From 39-52-133 sp035531075 (GTDB lineage Bacteria > Pseudomonadota > Gammaproteobacteria > Burkholderiales > Gallionellaceae): DNA of 64,000 nt. Positions 15,187-24,044 of this stretch are shown piece by piece (the stretch's first letter is position 1; every line of letters starts with the position of its first letter). A program made the position numbers and the translations under genes. The DNA is taken from assembly GCA_035531075.1 (NCBI GenBank), contig DATKTO010000018.1, positions 62,001 to 126,000 on the forward strand, in the 5' to 3' direction. Under the pieces are notes generated by a model, which saw only the letters and a program-made list of their open reading frames with translations, was not told the origin of the DNA and ran no database searches.

Positions 15187-16359
15187 ATGAACCGCCAATC
15201 AGAAGAACAACAAAAAATCTCGCCTTTCCTCCTAGCGCAATTCCTTCTTGTTTTCTCTGTAATGCTTGGATTTAGCACGGCAATTGTATATAGCATGTCA
15301 CGCCTGCAATTCAATATTCAGGAAAATCATTTTCACATTCACCTAATCTGGTGGCTTTTGGGCGGGTTTATCGTTACCAGCATTATTTCCGTATTCTTCG
15401 TCATCAGAAAAGTATCGAAAACACTTGAACACCACAGTCAGGCAGAAAGAAAATTACACGAAAGCGAAGAACGGATGAAACTGGCCTTGTCCGGCGCAGA
15501 CGTTGGCACCTGGGATTTGGACGTTTCAACAGGCAAGCTGAATTTTGATTCACAATGGGGCGGACTGCTCAATTACACTGCTGAAAAAGATAGGCCACAC
15601 AATTATGAAAATTGGGCGGCGCTGATACACAGTGACGATAAGGAACGTGTGCTCAAGGCCATGCAAGATCACATCGATGGGCGTGCATTTGAATACAAAG
15701 CTGAATACCGCATCCATACACACTCTGGAAAAGTAAAATGGGTAGTCGGCCACGGAAAAGCTGTGCGTCGTGACAAAGACGGCAAAGCGTTACGGGTGGT
15801 TGGCATTACGCGTGACATCACAATGCAAAAGAAAAGTGAGGATACAATCTGGCAGCTCGCTCACACAGACTCATTAACCGGCTTGCCCAACAGATCATTA
15901 TTTTACGACCGTCTCGGCCAATGCATTGCGCAGGCAAAACGGCAGAAGAAAAGCTTTGCTCTTCTCTTCCTTGATCTGGATGATTTTAAACTGGTTAATG
16001 ACAAATTCGGCCATGACACCGGGGATGTATTGTTACAGAAAGTGGCTGAACGCTTGCGCCAGAATATACGCAACGAAAATACCGTAGCCCGCACCGGTGG
16101 CGATGAATTCCTGCTTATACTCAACAACATTGCCAATGCAGACAGCGCATCTGTCGTAGCAGAAAAAATTATTCAATCACTTACCACGCCGTTTGTTATT
16201 CATGGCAATACCTGCCTGATTGGCGTCAGTATAGGTATCGCCATCTTTCCTGAAAACAGTGACGAAATGGAGAAACTTGTCACGCAAGCCGACTGTGCGA
16301 TGTACAAAGCAAAGCAAAGCGGAAAAAACAGCTATCATTTCTTCGCGTCAAATATGTAA
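15187..16359 (+). CDS. PAS-GGDEF diguanylate cyclase
   Basis: Protein of 390 residues. Two membrane helices (about 13-36 and 54-76) enclose a short periplasmic loop. A PAS/PAC domain (about 90-210, with GDVGTWDLD-like core and GKALRVVGITRDIT) and a GGDEF domain (about 220-388) follow. The catalytic motif is intact (RTGGDEFLLIL), so it should make cyclic di-GMP from GTP. The inhibitory I-site RxxD five residues upstream is degenerate (RNEN), so product feedback may be lost. There is no EAL domain. The 3' end overlaps the convergent receptor gene by 25 bp. Confidence 0.93.
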   Translation: MNRQSEEQQKISPFLLAQFLLVFSVMLGFSTAIVYSMSRLQFNIQENHFHIHLIWWLLGGFIVTSIISVFFVIRKVSKTLEHHSQAERKLHESEERMKLALSGADVGTWDLDVSTGKLNFDSQWGGLLNYTAEKDRPHNYENWAALIHSDDKERVLKAMQDHIDGRAFEYKAEYRIHTHSGKVKWVVGHGKAVRRDKDGKALRVVGITRDITMQKKSEDTIWQLAHTDSLTGLPNRSLFYDRLGQCIAQAKRQKKSFALLFLDLDDFKLVNDKFGHDTGDVLLQKVAERLRQNIRNENTVARTGGDEFLLILNNIANADSASVVAEKIIQSLTTPFVIHGNTCLIGVSIGIAIFPENSDEMEKLVTQADCAMYKAKQSGKNSYHFFASNM

Positions 16360-18470
16360 GTCAGACCCACCATCACGCTCAGAGGCGCACCGACCGTGTA
16401 CTGGTCGGACACTGCTGCAGTGTATGTGCCTGTGCCGCTGTACGAGCTGCTGGCCGATTCCGCATACAGCTGGTTGGTGAGATTGCGGCCTTGCAGCCAG
16501 GCTTCCCAGCCATCGTTCATCCTGTAATTGCCGCGCAGGTTGAGCAGGGTATGCCCGGAGTAACTGACAGTATTGGCGTTATTCATCCAGTAGGAACTCT
16601 GCTGCACCACTTCCACTGCTATACGCGCATCCTGCACCGCTTTGTAGCCAATCTCGGCGGAAATGACATTAGGTGCTTCCGGCATGTCCTTGCCGCCGTA
16701 ATTTAATGTGCTATCAGCCTGATAGTCAATGTATTGATGATGTGCGATGCTCGCTCCCAAACGTCCATCGAACATGCCTGCCTCATACGCCAGATTCACT
16801 TCCAGCCCGGTGCTGCGTGTACTGCCTGCATTGCGGTTTTCTGTATTACCCGGGGCAATGGTGTAACTCACAATGGTGTCGCGGCCATCCAGACGGAACA
16901 GGGTCGCATTCAGTTTTAGCGCACGTTCCAGGAAGGCCATGCGCAGCCCCATTTCGTAGCTGTCATAGGTGGCAGGACGAAGATCGGGGACTGCGCTCTT
17001 GCCATACAGCTGGCTCACTTCGGGTGGAGTAAAACCCTGGCTGGCATTGGCAAATATATTCGTGCTTTCGTTCACCGTGTAAGTGCCGCCAAGTTTCGGG
17101 CTTACATGGCTGAAGTCGCGCGACTCGTTCGCTGCTCCATATGCGGCACCCGGGGTCAGGTTATTTACAAAGTTGTAGTTGATCTTGTCATAACGTCCGC
17201 CCATCACCATGCGCACTTTATCCAGCGGACTCAGCTCCCACTGCGCGAACAATGCGGTATTGGTGATGTCTGTTTTGTAATCCCTGACGCCGGTCGCATA
17301 GGTGGAATTCGGCGCATAGCCTGTGTACACGCGAGTCGTCGCATCGCGGGTCACATCCAGATTGTTGCTCCTGTAGCTATTTGGGCTCACGTCGTAGTAC
17401 ACGCCGCCGATCAGGCGCGAAGACAGCAGGCTGAATTCCTGCTGATGCTTGGTATCCAGACCCAGGGAACTGACATGGTTGTTGTTGACGGTGCCGCGAT
17501 ATCCGGTGGGGCAAGTCGGGCCGATCGTACATGCGCTGATGGTGTAATTGGGTAACTGGTCATGGTCATTCTCGCGCCCGAACAGGGTCACCGTAGTCTG
17601 GCCATTCTGCGCAGTTTCACCTTCCCAGCCCACATTCAGCCGCGTGCTCTTGTCCTTGCGCCAGGAAAATGTCTGGTAGCTCTTGCCCGGATTAGTCTGG
17701 TAATCAAGCGGACTCAAGCTGCCCGGTGTGGCCGAGTCAAGATTGTTGTATGAAGCTGTTGCATGCAGCAGCGATGAGCCGCTGAGCGCATATTCGGTGC
17801 GCAGGGTTGCGGAGTCTTTGCTTCCGTTGCTGTATTGCTGCCAGTTGTTATCCGAACGGCGCGAGCTGTAATGCGAAAAACGCATACCCAGATCACCCCA
17901 GGTATTGCTGGCGCCGGTATCGACGCGCTGATAGCCGGTTACGGCTTCGTTCCTGAAAGCGACGGTGGCTTCAGGGGTGAGCGATGGGTGTGCAGTAATA
18001 AAATTCACCGCACCGCCCACCGCATTGCTGCCATACAGTGAGGAGGAAGCGCCCTTTACCACTTCCACGCGCTCTGCGCCTGCCAGGTTAAGTTCGTTCA
18101 GCGCGTTATGGTTGAATACGCCCAGCGGGCGGATGGGGATGCCGTCTTCCAGATACTGGTACACCGCATTGGTGCTGTTTGGCTGGCGTATGCCCATCTT
18201 ATGCTGTTCATTGCCCAGATCAACCCAGCTCACTCCGGCAATGCGGTTAATCGCATCACCCATTAATTTCGGCTTGTCGCGCTTCAGTGTTTCGCGATCA
18301 ACCACACCGATAGACATCGGTGTATCCGACACCCTGGTTTCGCTGCGCGAGCCGCTGACCACGACCTCATCAAGCACAATGGTTTGATCAGCCGCATACA
18401 CAATTTGAGCAAATGGAAGAATTAGTGTGCCTATCGCGATAGAACAAAACTGAGTGCGGCGAAATTTCAT
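16335..18470 (-). CDS. TonB-dependent outer-membrane receptor
   Basis: Protein of 711 residues with a signal peptide (about 1-26), a TonB box region (TIVLDEVVVSGSR), a plug domain (to about residue 150, with ERVEVVKGASSSLYGSNAVG) and a 22-strand-type barrel ending YIFDAKK. It imports a scarce substrate, such as a metal chelate, across the outer membrane. The substrate is not evident: no B12- or haem-specific motif was recognised. Its promoter shares a motif and layout with the BNR-tonB operon, so the two are probably one system. The C-terminus lacks the usual final aromatic residue. Confidence 0.92.
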   Translation of the reverse strand: MKFRRTQFCSIAIGTLILPFAQIVYAADQTIVLDEVVVSGSRSETRVSDTPMSIGVVDRETLKRDKPKLMGDAINRIAGVSWVDLGNEQHKMGIRQPNSTNAVYQYLEDGIPIRPLGVFNHNALNELNLAGAERVEVVKGASSSLYGSNAVGGAVNFITAHPSLTPEATVAFRNEAVTGYQRVDTGASNTWGDLGMRFSHYSSRRSDNNWQQYSNGSKDSATLRTEYALSGSSLLHATASYNNLDSATPGSLSPLDYQTNPGKSYQTFSWRKDKSTRLNVGWEGETAQNGQTTVTLFGRENDHDQLPNYTISACTIGPTCPTGYRGTVNNNHVSSLGLDTKHQQEFSLLSSRLIGGVYYDVSPNSYRSNNLDVTRDATTRVYTGYAPNSTYATGVRDYKTDITNTALFAQWELSPLDKVRMVMGGRYDKINYNFVNNLTPGAAYGAANESRDFSHVSPKLGGTYTVNESTNIFANASQGFTPPEVSQLYGKSAVPDLRPATYDSYEMGLRMAFLERALKLNATLFRLDGRDTIVSYTIAPGNTENRNAGSTRSTGLEVNLAYEAGMFDGRLGASIAHHQYIDYQADSTLNYGGKDMPEAPNVISAEIGYKAVQDARIAVEVVQQSSYWMNNANTVSYSGHTLLNLRGNYRMNDGWEAWLQGRNLTNQLYAESASSSYSGTGTYTAAVSDQYTVGAPLSVMVGLTYIFDAKK

Positions 18471-18500
18471 ATTTGGTATCGGGCAGCTGTTTTAGAGGGC

Positions 18501-18550
18501 GCGCATTATAAATATTCAAACTCCCATGCGGGTGTGGCAAATTGTCGCAG
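18501..18550 (-). promoter_or_regulatory. Promoter of the TonB-dependent receptor with shared motif
   Basis: The minus strand reads CTGCGACAATTTG (18550-18538), then after 31 bp from CTGCGACAA the hexamer TATAAT (18510-18505). The motif matches the one ahead of the BNR-TonB operon at 12 of 13 positions, with spacing of 31 versus 32 bp. Confidence 0.6.
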
Positions 18551-18575
18551 TTGACCAACAGGCAACACAGAGAAT

Positions 18576-18893
18576 CTAGATGTAGAAGTGCTTGCCCAAA
18601 GCCTTCCAGACTTCCCCGCCATGTACATCGCGAGAATCCCGAGCGGCGCTCTCCATGGTGCGCATCATCACAGAGACCAGGCCAAAAAGTCCGGCCTTTG
18701 TGATGAGCCGCTGCTCTCTGGATGCGTAAGCGGCTTGTGCATTCGCCGGACCAAATACCTTGCACTCGGCGGCCAGCTGTATCATCGCGGCCTCATCATG
18801 CCAATCCAGCCCGAGCGCGATCATGTGTCTCATCAATTCAATTTCTATTTGAGAAACTTCTTCCCAGTGATTTTCCGTCTGACTCATATGCAT
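18576..18893 (-). CDS. Hypothetical protein
   Basis: Protein of 105 residues (or 103 from the second ATG). It is soluble and mostly helical, with the start MSQTENHWEEVSQIEIELMR and Trp/His-containing segments; no family is recognised. It lies between mocA and the receptor gene on the same strand, about 105 bp upstream of the receptor, but the receptor has its own promoter signals. Codon use resembles the neighbours, so it is probably a real gene. Confidence 0.55.
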   Translation of the reverse strand: MHMSQTENHWEEVSQIEIELMRHMIALGLDWHDEAAMIQLAAECKVFGPANAQAAYASREQRLITKAGLFGLVSVMMRTMESAARDSRDVHGGEVWKALGKHFYI

Positions 18894-18959
18894 TCCCTGC
18901 CTGTGTGAATTGCAAGGTCATATATTAAGCGTCATTGATCTTGAATTGTTGGGACTTTT

Positions 18960-19571
18960 TCAGACTGATGGCAGGTCGCCCGGGGTGTCGATGTCAGCAA
19001 ATATTCCATTGTTTTGGATATTGATGTGCTCCACAATGAATCTATCTCGCTCAAGCAAACGCCGTGCGCCCTTATCCCCCTGCAGTTGCAGCAATTCATC
19101 GCGGTAATGCTCGGCAAAACCGACCGGATGTCCGCGCCTGCCATCACAGGATGCTGCCGCAAGATTCGCCCCGTCCAGCAGCGCTGTTCGCACACCGACT
19201 ATAGCGTCTGCAGGTACCGCAGGCATATCGGCCAGACCGATCAGCCAACCGCCAGCATTTTGGTTTGCACGCACGCCGCAGGCCAGGCTGCCAGCCATGC
19301 CCTGCGCGGCATCTGCACATACCAGCCAGCTTATCGCAGCCGATCTGCTCGCGCCCAGCGCGGTTTCCACCGCACTGCACAAGGCTTGCGACTCGGGCCG
19401 GACGACGACGGTGGTTTGGCCGAATGCTTCCAGCCAGGGCAGAAGACTGTGCGCGGCAAGGGGCAGCGTCACGCCTTGCCGCGTCAACGGATGCAGTAAC
19501 TTGTCCGCGCCAAAGCGGCGCGAGACGCCTGCTGCCAGCACGATGGCTGCAATTTTGCGCGGGTCAGACAA
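18960..19571 (-). CDS. mocA: MobA-like NTP transferase (molybdenum cofactor cytidylyltransferase, MocA type)
   Basis: Protein of 203 residues with the nucleotidyltransferase signature LAAGVSRRFGADKLLHPL at the N-terminus and the later LADMPAVPADAI and GRRGHPVGF segments of the MocA/MobA-like family. Such enzymes add CMP to molybdopterin to give the MCD cofactor of xanthine-oxidase-type enzymes. The gene overlaps the end of the molybdopterin subunit gene by 8 bp, which supports MocA rather than the guanylyl-transferring MobA. Confidence 0.85.
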   Translation of the reverse strand: MSDPRKIAAIVLAAGVSRRFGADKLLHPLTRQGVTLPLAAHSLLPWLEAFGQTTVVVRPESQALCSAVETALGASRSAAISWLVCADAAQGMAGSLACGVRANQNAGGWLIGLADMPAVPADAIVGVRTALLDGANLAAASCDGRRGHPVGFAEHYRDELLQLQGDKGARRLLERDRFIVEHINIQNNGIFADIDTPGDLPSV

Positions 19572-21753
19572 GTGTTTCCTGGTCGAACGGCAAGCGGCGC
19601 AAGCGCTTGCCGGTCAGCTTGAACACAGCGTTGGCAACCGCCGGAGCGATCGGCGGCGTGCCCGGTTCGCCGATGCCGGTGGGCGGTTGATTGCTGTCCA
19701 CAATATGCACCTCTACCTTGGGCATTTCGGAAAAGCGCAGCGGCGCGTAATCGTGGAAATTTGATTGCACCACGCGGCCTTTGTCTAGCGTGATTGCCCC
19801 ATGCAGGGCAGCGGAGAGTCCGAAGACAATCCCGCTTTCAATCTGCTGCTGCACGCCGTCAGGGTTGATGACCATGCCGCAATCCACCGCAGCGACCACG
19901 CGATGCACGCGTATCTTGCCTTTTTTCAGCGACACCTCGGCGACCTCTGCGACATAGCTGTTGAATGACTGGTGCACCGCCACGCCCAGCGCATGCCCCG
20001 CAGGCAACTTGTTTTTACCCCAGCCGGATTTTCTCGCAACCAGCTGCAACACGCCTATGTAACGGGATGAGGATGGCAGATTGCCGAGCCGGTAGGCAAG
20101 CGGATCTTTGCCGGCCAGCTTCGCCAGTTCGTCGATCATGGTTTCAACCACGAAGGCTGTATGCGAGTGGCCAACCGAGCGCCACCACTGCACAGGCACG
20201 GCATTCTTCGGGCTGTGCAGCTCGACCTGCAGGTTGGGAATGACATACGGCAGTGTCGCTGCGCCCTCAACCGAGGTGCGGTCGATACCATCCTTGGTCA
20301 GGAACGCTTCAAATGAGGTATCGGCAACAATGGACTGTCCGACAATGGTGTGTTTCCAGGCCAGCGGCTTGCCGTTTTTTGCGATTCCCGCCTCGATGTG
20401 GTCGGACCACATGGGCCGGTAGTTGCCGCCGCGCATGTCGTCCTCGCGCGTCCACACCACCTTGACCGGCTGACCGACCGCCATGGCTGCCTGCACTGCC
20501 TCAATGACGAAGTCGGATCGCGGGTTGGCGCGCCGGCCAAAACCGCCGCCGAGGAAAGTGGTATGAATCTCCACCTGATCGGGATTGAGTCCGGCGGTCT
20601 GCGCAGCCATAGCGCGATCCATGGTCTGCGCCTGGGTGCCAGTCCAGATGCTGCAGTGGTTGGGCTTCAGGTCAACCACCACATTGAGCGGCTCCATCGT
20701 TGCGTGCGCCAGATACGGCAACTCATATTCAGCGCTGAGGGTTTTGTGCGCGGCCTTGAAGCCCTGCCCGACATCCCCATCCTTGCGCGCCACAGCCCCC
20801 GGGGTTTTGGCCAGTTCAAGATATTCTGCGCGCATGACCGGTGTAGAAAGCGCCGCACCCGGCCCTTCATCCCATTCGATTTCCAGCAGATCGCGAGCCG
20901 TCTTTGCAGGCCAGAATCCGCTGGCAGCAACCGCGATCCCGGTAGGAACCGGGTATACCCCCTGCACGCCTGCCACCTTGCGCGCTTGGGTAGCATCGAA
21001 GCTCTTGACCTTACCGCCAAAAACCGGGCTGCGCGCAATCAGCACTGTCACCATGCCGGGCAGATAAATGTCCAGACCAAACTTTGCGCTGCCGTTTATT
21101 TTGGCCGGCGTATCGATACGCTTCGTTGACTTGCCGATCAGCTTGAAATCCTTGCGCGACTTGAGTTCGACCTTGTCCGGCAGCGGCAGCTCGGCTGCCG
21201 CATCGGCCAGTTTGCCGTAACTCGCTTTGCTCCCGCTCCTGGCATGGATCACCTGGCTATTCGCCGCATGGCATTCCCGTTCCGGCACGTTCCACTGTTG
21301 CGCCGCAGCGCGGATCAGCAATATTCTGGCACTGGCGCCTACCCGCCGCAGTTGATCCCACGACGATGGGATGCTGGAACTGCCACCCGTCATTTGCATG
21401 CCGTAACCGGTGTGGTTATACACAGCAGCCACCGGTGCCGAGACAACACTGATGAGATCCCAGTCGGCTTCCAGTTCCTCCGCTATCAGCATCGGCAACG
21501 AGGTATAGACACCCTGCCCCATCTCGGACTTGTTGACGACGATAGTGATGCTGTTGTCAGCTGCGATGCGGATGAAAGCATTGGGCGGATATACCGGTTT
21601 GGGCTGCGCTTCGGCAGCATAAGCACGCCCGCCCTGCATCGGCAGATAGAAGCCGATCACCAGCCCGCCCATCAATGCGGCAGACTCCTTCAGGAAGGTA
21701 CGGCGGGAAGGATTCTCCACGGTCATGTTGTTCATTGTCGTCATGTCATTCAT
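19564..21753 (-). CDS. iorB: Molybdopterin-binding subunit of an xanthine-oxidase-family oxidoreductase (IorB-like)
   Basis: Protein of 729 residues with a Tat signal (SRRTFLKESAALMGG) that implies export of the folded holoenzyme. Moco-binding regions are visible (GGGFGRRANPRSDF, the MEPLNVVVD region) and the catalytic Glu lies in GIGEPGTPPIAPA near the C-terminus. With the small 2Fe-2S subunit it would hydroxylate an N-heterocycle or oxidise an aldehyde; isoquinoline 1-oxidoreductase and periplasmic aldehyde oxidases share this layout, and the substrate is unknown. AAGGAG lies 8 bases before the ATG at 21753, which overlaps the small-subunit stop as ATGA. An upstream in-frame extension to 22152 runs within the small-subunit gene and is not used. 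Confidence 0.92.
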   Translation of the reverse strand: MNDMTTMNNMTVENPSRRTFLKESAALMGGLVIGFYLPMQGGRAYAAEAQPKPVYPPNAFIRIAADNSITIVVNKSEMGQGVYTSLPMLIAEELEADWDLISVVSAPVAAVYNHTGYGMQMTGGSSSIPSSWDQLRRVGASARILLIRAAAQQWNVPERECHAANSQVIHARSGSKASYGKLADAAAELPLPDKVELKSRKDFKLIGKSTKRIDTPAKINGSAKFGLDIYLPGMVTVLIARSPVFGGKVKSFDATQARKVAGVQGVYPVPTGIAVAASGFWPAKTARDLLEIEWDEGPGAALSTPVMRAEYLELAKTPGAVARKDGDVGQGFKAAHKTLSAEYELPYLAHATMEPLNVVVDLKPNHCSIWTGTQAQTMDRAMAAQTAGLNPDQVEIHTTFLGGGFGRRANPRSDFVIEAVQAAMAVGQPVKVVWTREDDMRGGNYRPMWSDHIEAGIAKNGKPLAWKHTIVGQSIVADTSFEAFLTKDGIDRTSVEGAATLPYVIPNLQVELHSPKNAVPVQWWRSVGHSHTAFVVETMIDELAKLAGKDPLAYRLGNLPSSSRYIGVLQLVARKSGWGKNKLPAGHALGVAVHQSFNSYVAEVAEVSLKKGKIRVHRVVAAVDCGMVINPDGVQQQIESGIVFGLSAALHGAITLDKGRVVQSNFHDYAPLRFSEMPKVEVHIVDSNQPPTGIGEPGTPPIAPAVANAVFKLTGKRLRRLPFDQETLV

Positions 21754-22217
21754 CTGGCAGCTCCTTTTTGTCCTGCAGCCTGGTAGATCGCCGAGCGTAT
21801 GCGATTGTAGGTGCCGCAACGGCACAGGATCCCATCCATCGCGGCGGAGATCTGCGCTTCGCTCGGATGCGGATGCTCTTTGAGCAGTGCGGTTGCTGCC
21901 ATGATCTGGCCGGACTGGCAGTAGCCGCACTGCGGCACGTCCACTTCCTGCCACGCCGCTTGCACCCTTCTTCCCACCGTGGTTTCGGCGAGTCCTTCGA
22001 TGGTGGTGATTTGCTTGCCGCTCGCCGTTGCCAGCGGCGTTATGCAGGAGCGCACAGCAAGTCCATCCAGATGCACGGTGCAGGCGCCGCACAGCGCTAC
22101 GCCACAGCCATATTTTGTCCCCGTCATTTGCAGATGGTCGCGCAGCACCCATAGCAGGGGTGTATCGGGGTCGGCATCCACCGTCGTTTCTTTACCGTTG
22201 ATCTTAAGCGAAATCAT
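21750..22217 (-). CDS. iorA: (2Fe-2S)-binding subunit of an xanthine-oxidase-family oxidoreductase (IorA-like)
   Basis: Protein of 155 residues. The N-terminal plant-type ferredoxin domain has CGVALCGACTVHLDG with its final Cys in the SCITPL segment. The C-terminal helical [2Fe-2S] domain has CGYCQSGQIM and CRCGTYNRIR. No FAD domain exists in the operon, so electrons must go to another acceptor, as in Tat-exported members that pass them to a cytochrome. The ATG at 22217 has AGGAGG 7 bases ahead. Confidence 0.93.
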   Translation of the reverse strand: MISLKINGKETTVDADPDTPLLWVLRDHLQMTGTKYGCGVALCGACTVHLDGLAVRSCITPLATASGKQITTIEGLAETTVGRRVQAAWQEVDVPQCGYCQSGQIMAATALLKEHPHPSEAQISAAMDGILCRCGTYNRIRSAIYQAAGQKGAAR

Positions 22218-23214
22218 GAACACACCTCCTTGGTGGATTGATTCTGTTTGATGGATTTGACAATTCCTGCTGCAGCATCTGGTTTCGCTCAGAAATCATA
22301 TGCGCCAGGATAGCCACTGCAATTTCCGGCGGGGTGCGGCTGCCGATGCTCAGGCCTGCAGGCCCGTGCAGGCGGTCTATTTCTGTTTGCGTGAGGTCGA
22401 ACAATGCCAGCCGCTCGCGACGGCGGTCATTGTTGGCATGAGAGCCAAGCGCACCGATATAGAACGCTGGAGACTTAAGCGCCTCCAGCAGCGCCATGTC
22501 ATCCAGCTTGGGGTCATGGGTGAGCGTGACGATGGCGGTGCAGCCATCGACCTGCAGCGCCATAACCGCGTCGTCAGGCATTTCGCTTAGCAGCGTTGTG
22601 TCCGGAACATCCCAGGTCTGGCGCATTTCCTGGCGCGGATCGCAGACGATGACCTGGTAATCAAGCGCCTGTGCCATGCGTGCCAGATAGGCCGAAGTCT
22701 GGCCGGCGCCAATGATGAGCAGCCGCCAGCGCGGACCGAACACGTTGCTCAGCGTGACGCCGTCAAAGGCGAAGCGGTCGCTGCGGCCGGCATCCTCCAG
22801 CATGACCTGCACAGAATTGAAATTCAGCGAACGCCTGACCAGCCGATGTGCCTGAACCAGTTTCAGCACTTGAACTATCCAGTCCGCGCTATGTACCGGC
22901 TCTATTACCAGCAACATCGCGCCGCCGCAGGGCAGCCCGAACCGCCGCGCTTCCTCGCTCGTCTCACCGTAGGTCAACAGCTTGCAGCGGTCGAGTGGCA
23001 ACTGGCCGCGCTTTGCACGCATCACGAGGTCATCCTCGATGCAGCCGCCCGACACCGAGCCCACCGCCAGGCCATCGGCGCGCAAGGCGAGCATGGCGCC
23101 CTGAGGCCGCGGGCTGGAACCAAAGGTTTCCGCCACCGTCACCAGCCACAGGGCATGCTCTCCAGCCTGCCACTCCTGCAGAGTTTTGAGTACAGAAAGA
23201 TCGACGCTATCCAT
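22204..23214 (-). CDS. xdhC: XdhC family molybdoenzyme maturation factor
   Basis: Protein of 336 residues. The N-terminal XdhC/CoxI domain has SGGCIEDDLVMRA and LPCGGAMLLVIEP; the C-terminal Rossmann domain has LLIIGAGQTSAYLARMA and ends in the GLSIGSRTPPEIAVAILA motif. The family binds molybdenum cofactor, supports its sulfuration and hands it to xanthine-oxidase-type enzymes. It is the first gene of xdhC-iorA-iorB-mocA and overlaps iorA by 14 bp. The ATG at 23214 has AGGAGA in front; the frame extends further upstream without similarity. Confidence 0.9.
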   Translation of the reverse strand: MDSVDLSVLKTLQEWQAGEHALWLVTVAETFGSSPRPQGAMLALRADGLAVGSVSGGCIEDDLVMRAKRGQLPLDRCKLLTYGETSEEARRFGLPCGGAMLLVIEPVHSADWIVQVLKLVQAHRLVRRSLNFNSVQVMLEDAGRSDRFAFDGVTLSNVFGPRWRLLIIGAGQTSAYLARMAQALDYQVIVCDPRQEMRQTWDVPDTTLLSEMPDDAVMALQVDGCTAIVTLTHDPKLDDMALLEALKSPAFYIGALGSHANNDRRRERLALFDLTQTEIDRLHGPAGLSIGSRTPPEIAVAILAHMISERNQMLQQELSNPSNRINPPRRCVHDFA

Positions 23215-23720
23215 AGGGTCTCCTGGTTCAGCATATTCACGGTGTGTTGCGATGGTTGCCACAATCGGCACGTGCCATAAATCGATATGAGTGCAAGACA
23301 CAGGGTGTCAGGTCTTTATATTTTTCGCACTATTGATTTTATTAATACCGCCGCATGCTAATTTGGCTTCGGTAATAAAAATATAGGCAAAAACCTTATT
23401 TTTACGCAGACAGGTGAGTAGTTGATGACTCGGGGATTAGCTATCGCGCAATTCTCAAAAAAAATTGGATTTACAGATATTTCGATATCCAGGTGGAGGA
23501 TATCCAGTGCGAGATACAGATTGTATAAACGCACGGGATATATAAAGGATTTACCCCATTTTTAAGAATGGATAAATATGGTTGAATACGAAATTGTTGC
23601 TGGATATGTAAAGTTTCTTTGGCGAGCGGAAAAACCGAAACCTGAATTCGTCACGAAAAAATTGGCGGCCAAATTTGCAGTTTTAACAAGCCTACGCGGA
23701 AATTATTGAGAGGATCTGTT
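23215..23720. other. Intergenic region of about 500 bp, with two possible tiny ORFs
   Basis: AT-rich spacer between xdhC (minus) and the small metal-binding-like protein (plus). It can encode two short plus-strand peptides, 23425-23565 (46 aa, basic, starting MTRGLAIAQFSKKIGF) and 23578-23709 (43 aa, starting MVEYEIVAGYVKFLW), neither recognised. They may be gene remnants or chance frames. Confidence 0.4.
23425..23565 (+). CDS. Possible small basic peptide (unsupported family)
   Basis: 46 residues, basic, from ATG at 23425 to TAA at 23565. The sequence MTRGLAIAQFSKKIGF then DISISRWRIS is reminiscent of a helix-turn-helix fragment but is not assignable. No clear ribosome binding site. It may be a remnant of a degraded gene. 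Confidence 0.2.
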   Translation: MTRGLAIAQFSKKIGFTDISISRWRISSARYRLYKRTGYIKDLPHF

Positions 23721-23957
23721 ATGAATACGAATACCGTAGATATGCTGATTCACGTTCATCCCGAGTTGCCCCAGGAAGCACGCGCCAAAATAGAGCAGGA
23801 AGTAAGCGCATGCAACGGCGTCATCACCGCAAACTTCGACCATCACAAACATCCGCATGCATTGATCGTGCTTTACAATCCAGACGTAATTCAAAGCAGG
23901 AAAATGCTGGATGTGGTGAAACGGCACGACCCTGCGGCCACCATGGCGGGCCTGTAA
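23721..23957 (+). CDS. Small heavy-metal-associated-like domain protein without CxxC
   Basis: Protein of 78 residues starting MNTNTVDMLIHVHPELP. The alternation of strands and helices (LIHVHPEL, ARAKIEQEVSACNGVITANFD, HALIVLYNPDVI, MLDVVKRHD) fits the ferredoxin-like fold of HMA domains, but the metal-binding CxxC is absent and one Cys remains; several His residues (HVH, HHKHPH) could bind metal. A GAGAGGA about 8 bases ahead supports the ATG at 23721. It is followed by the convergent exporter operon and is probably monocistronic. Confidence 0.65.
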   Translation: MNTNTVDMLIHVHPELPQEARAKIEQEVSACNGVITANFDHHKHPHALIVLYNPDVIQSRKMLDVVKRHDPAATMAGL

Positions 23958-24044
23958 ACTGCCTCGCACACAGGCTGGAATCTATCTGAGTGGTTCGCCC
24001 AACCAAGTCATTTTCCAGTTATCGGTATATATCCGGAACTCTCG

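Noticed and set aside
21754..22152. N-terminal extension of the molybdopterin subunit
   Set aside because: These 133 codons lie within the small-subunit gene in another frame and look random; the ATG at 21753 has a strong ribosome binding site and leads into a Tat signal.
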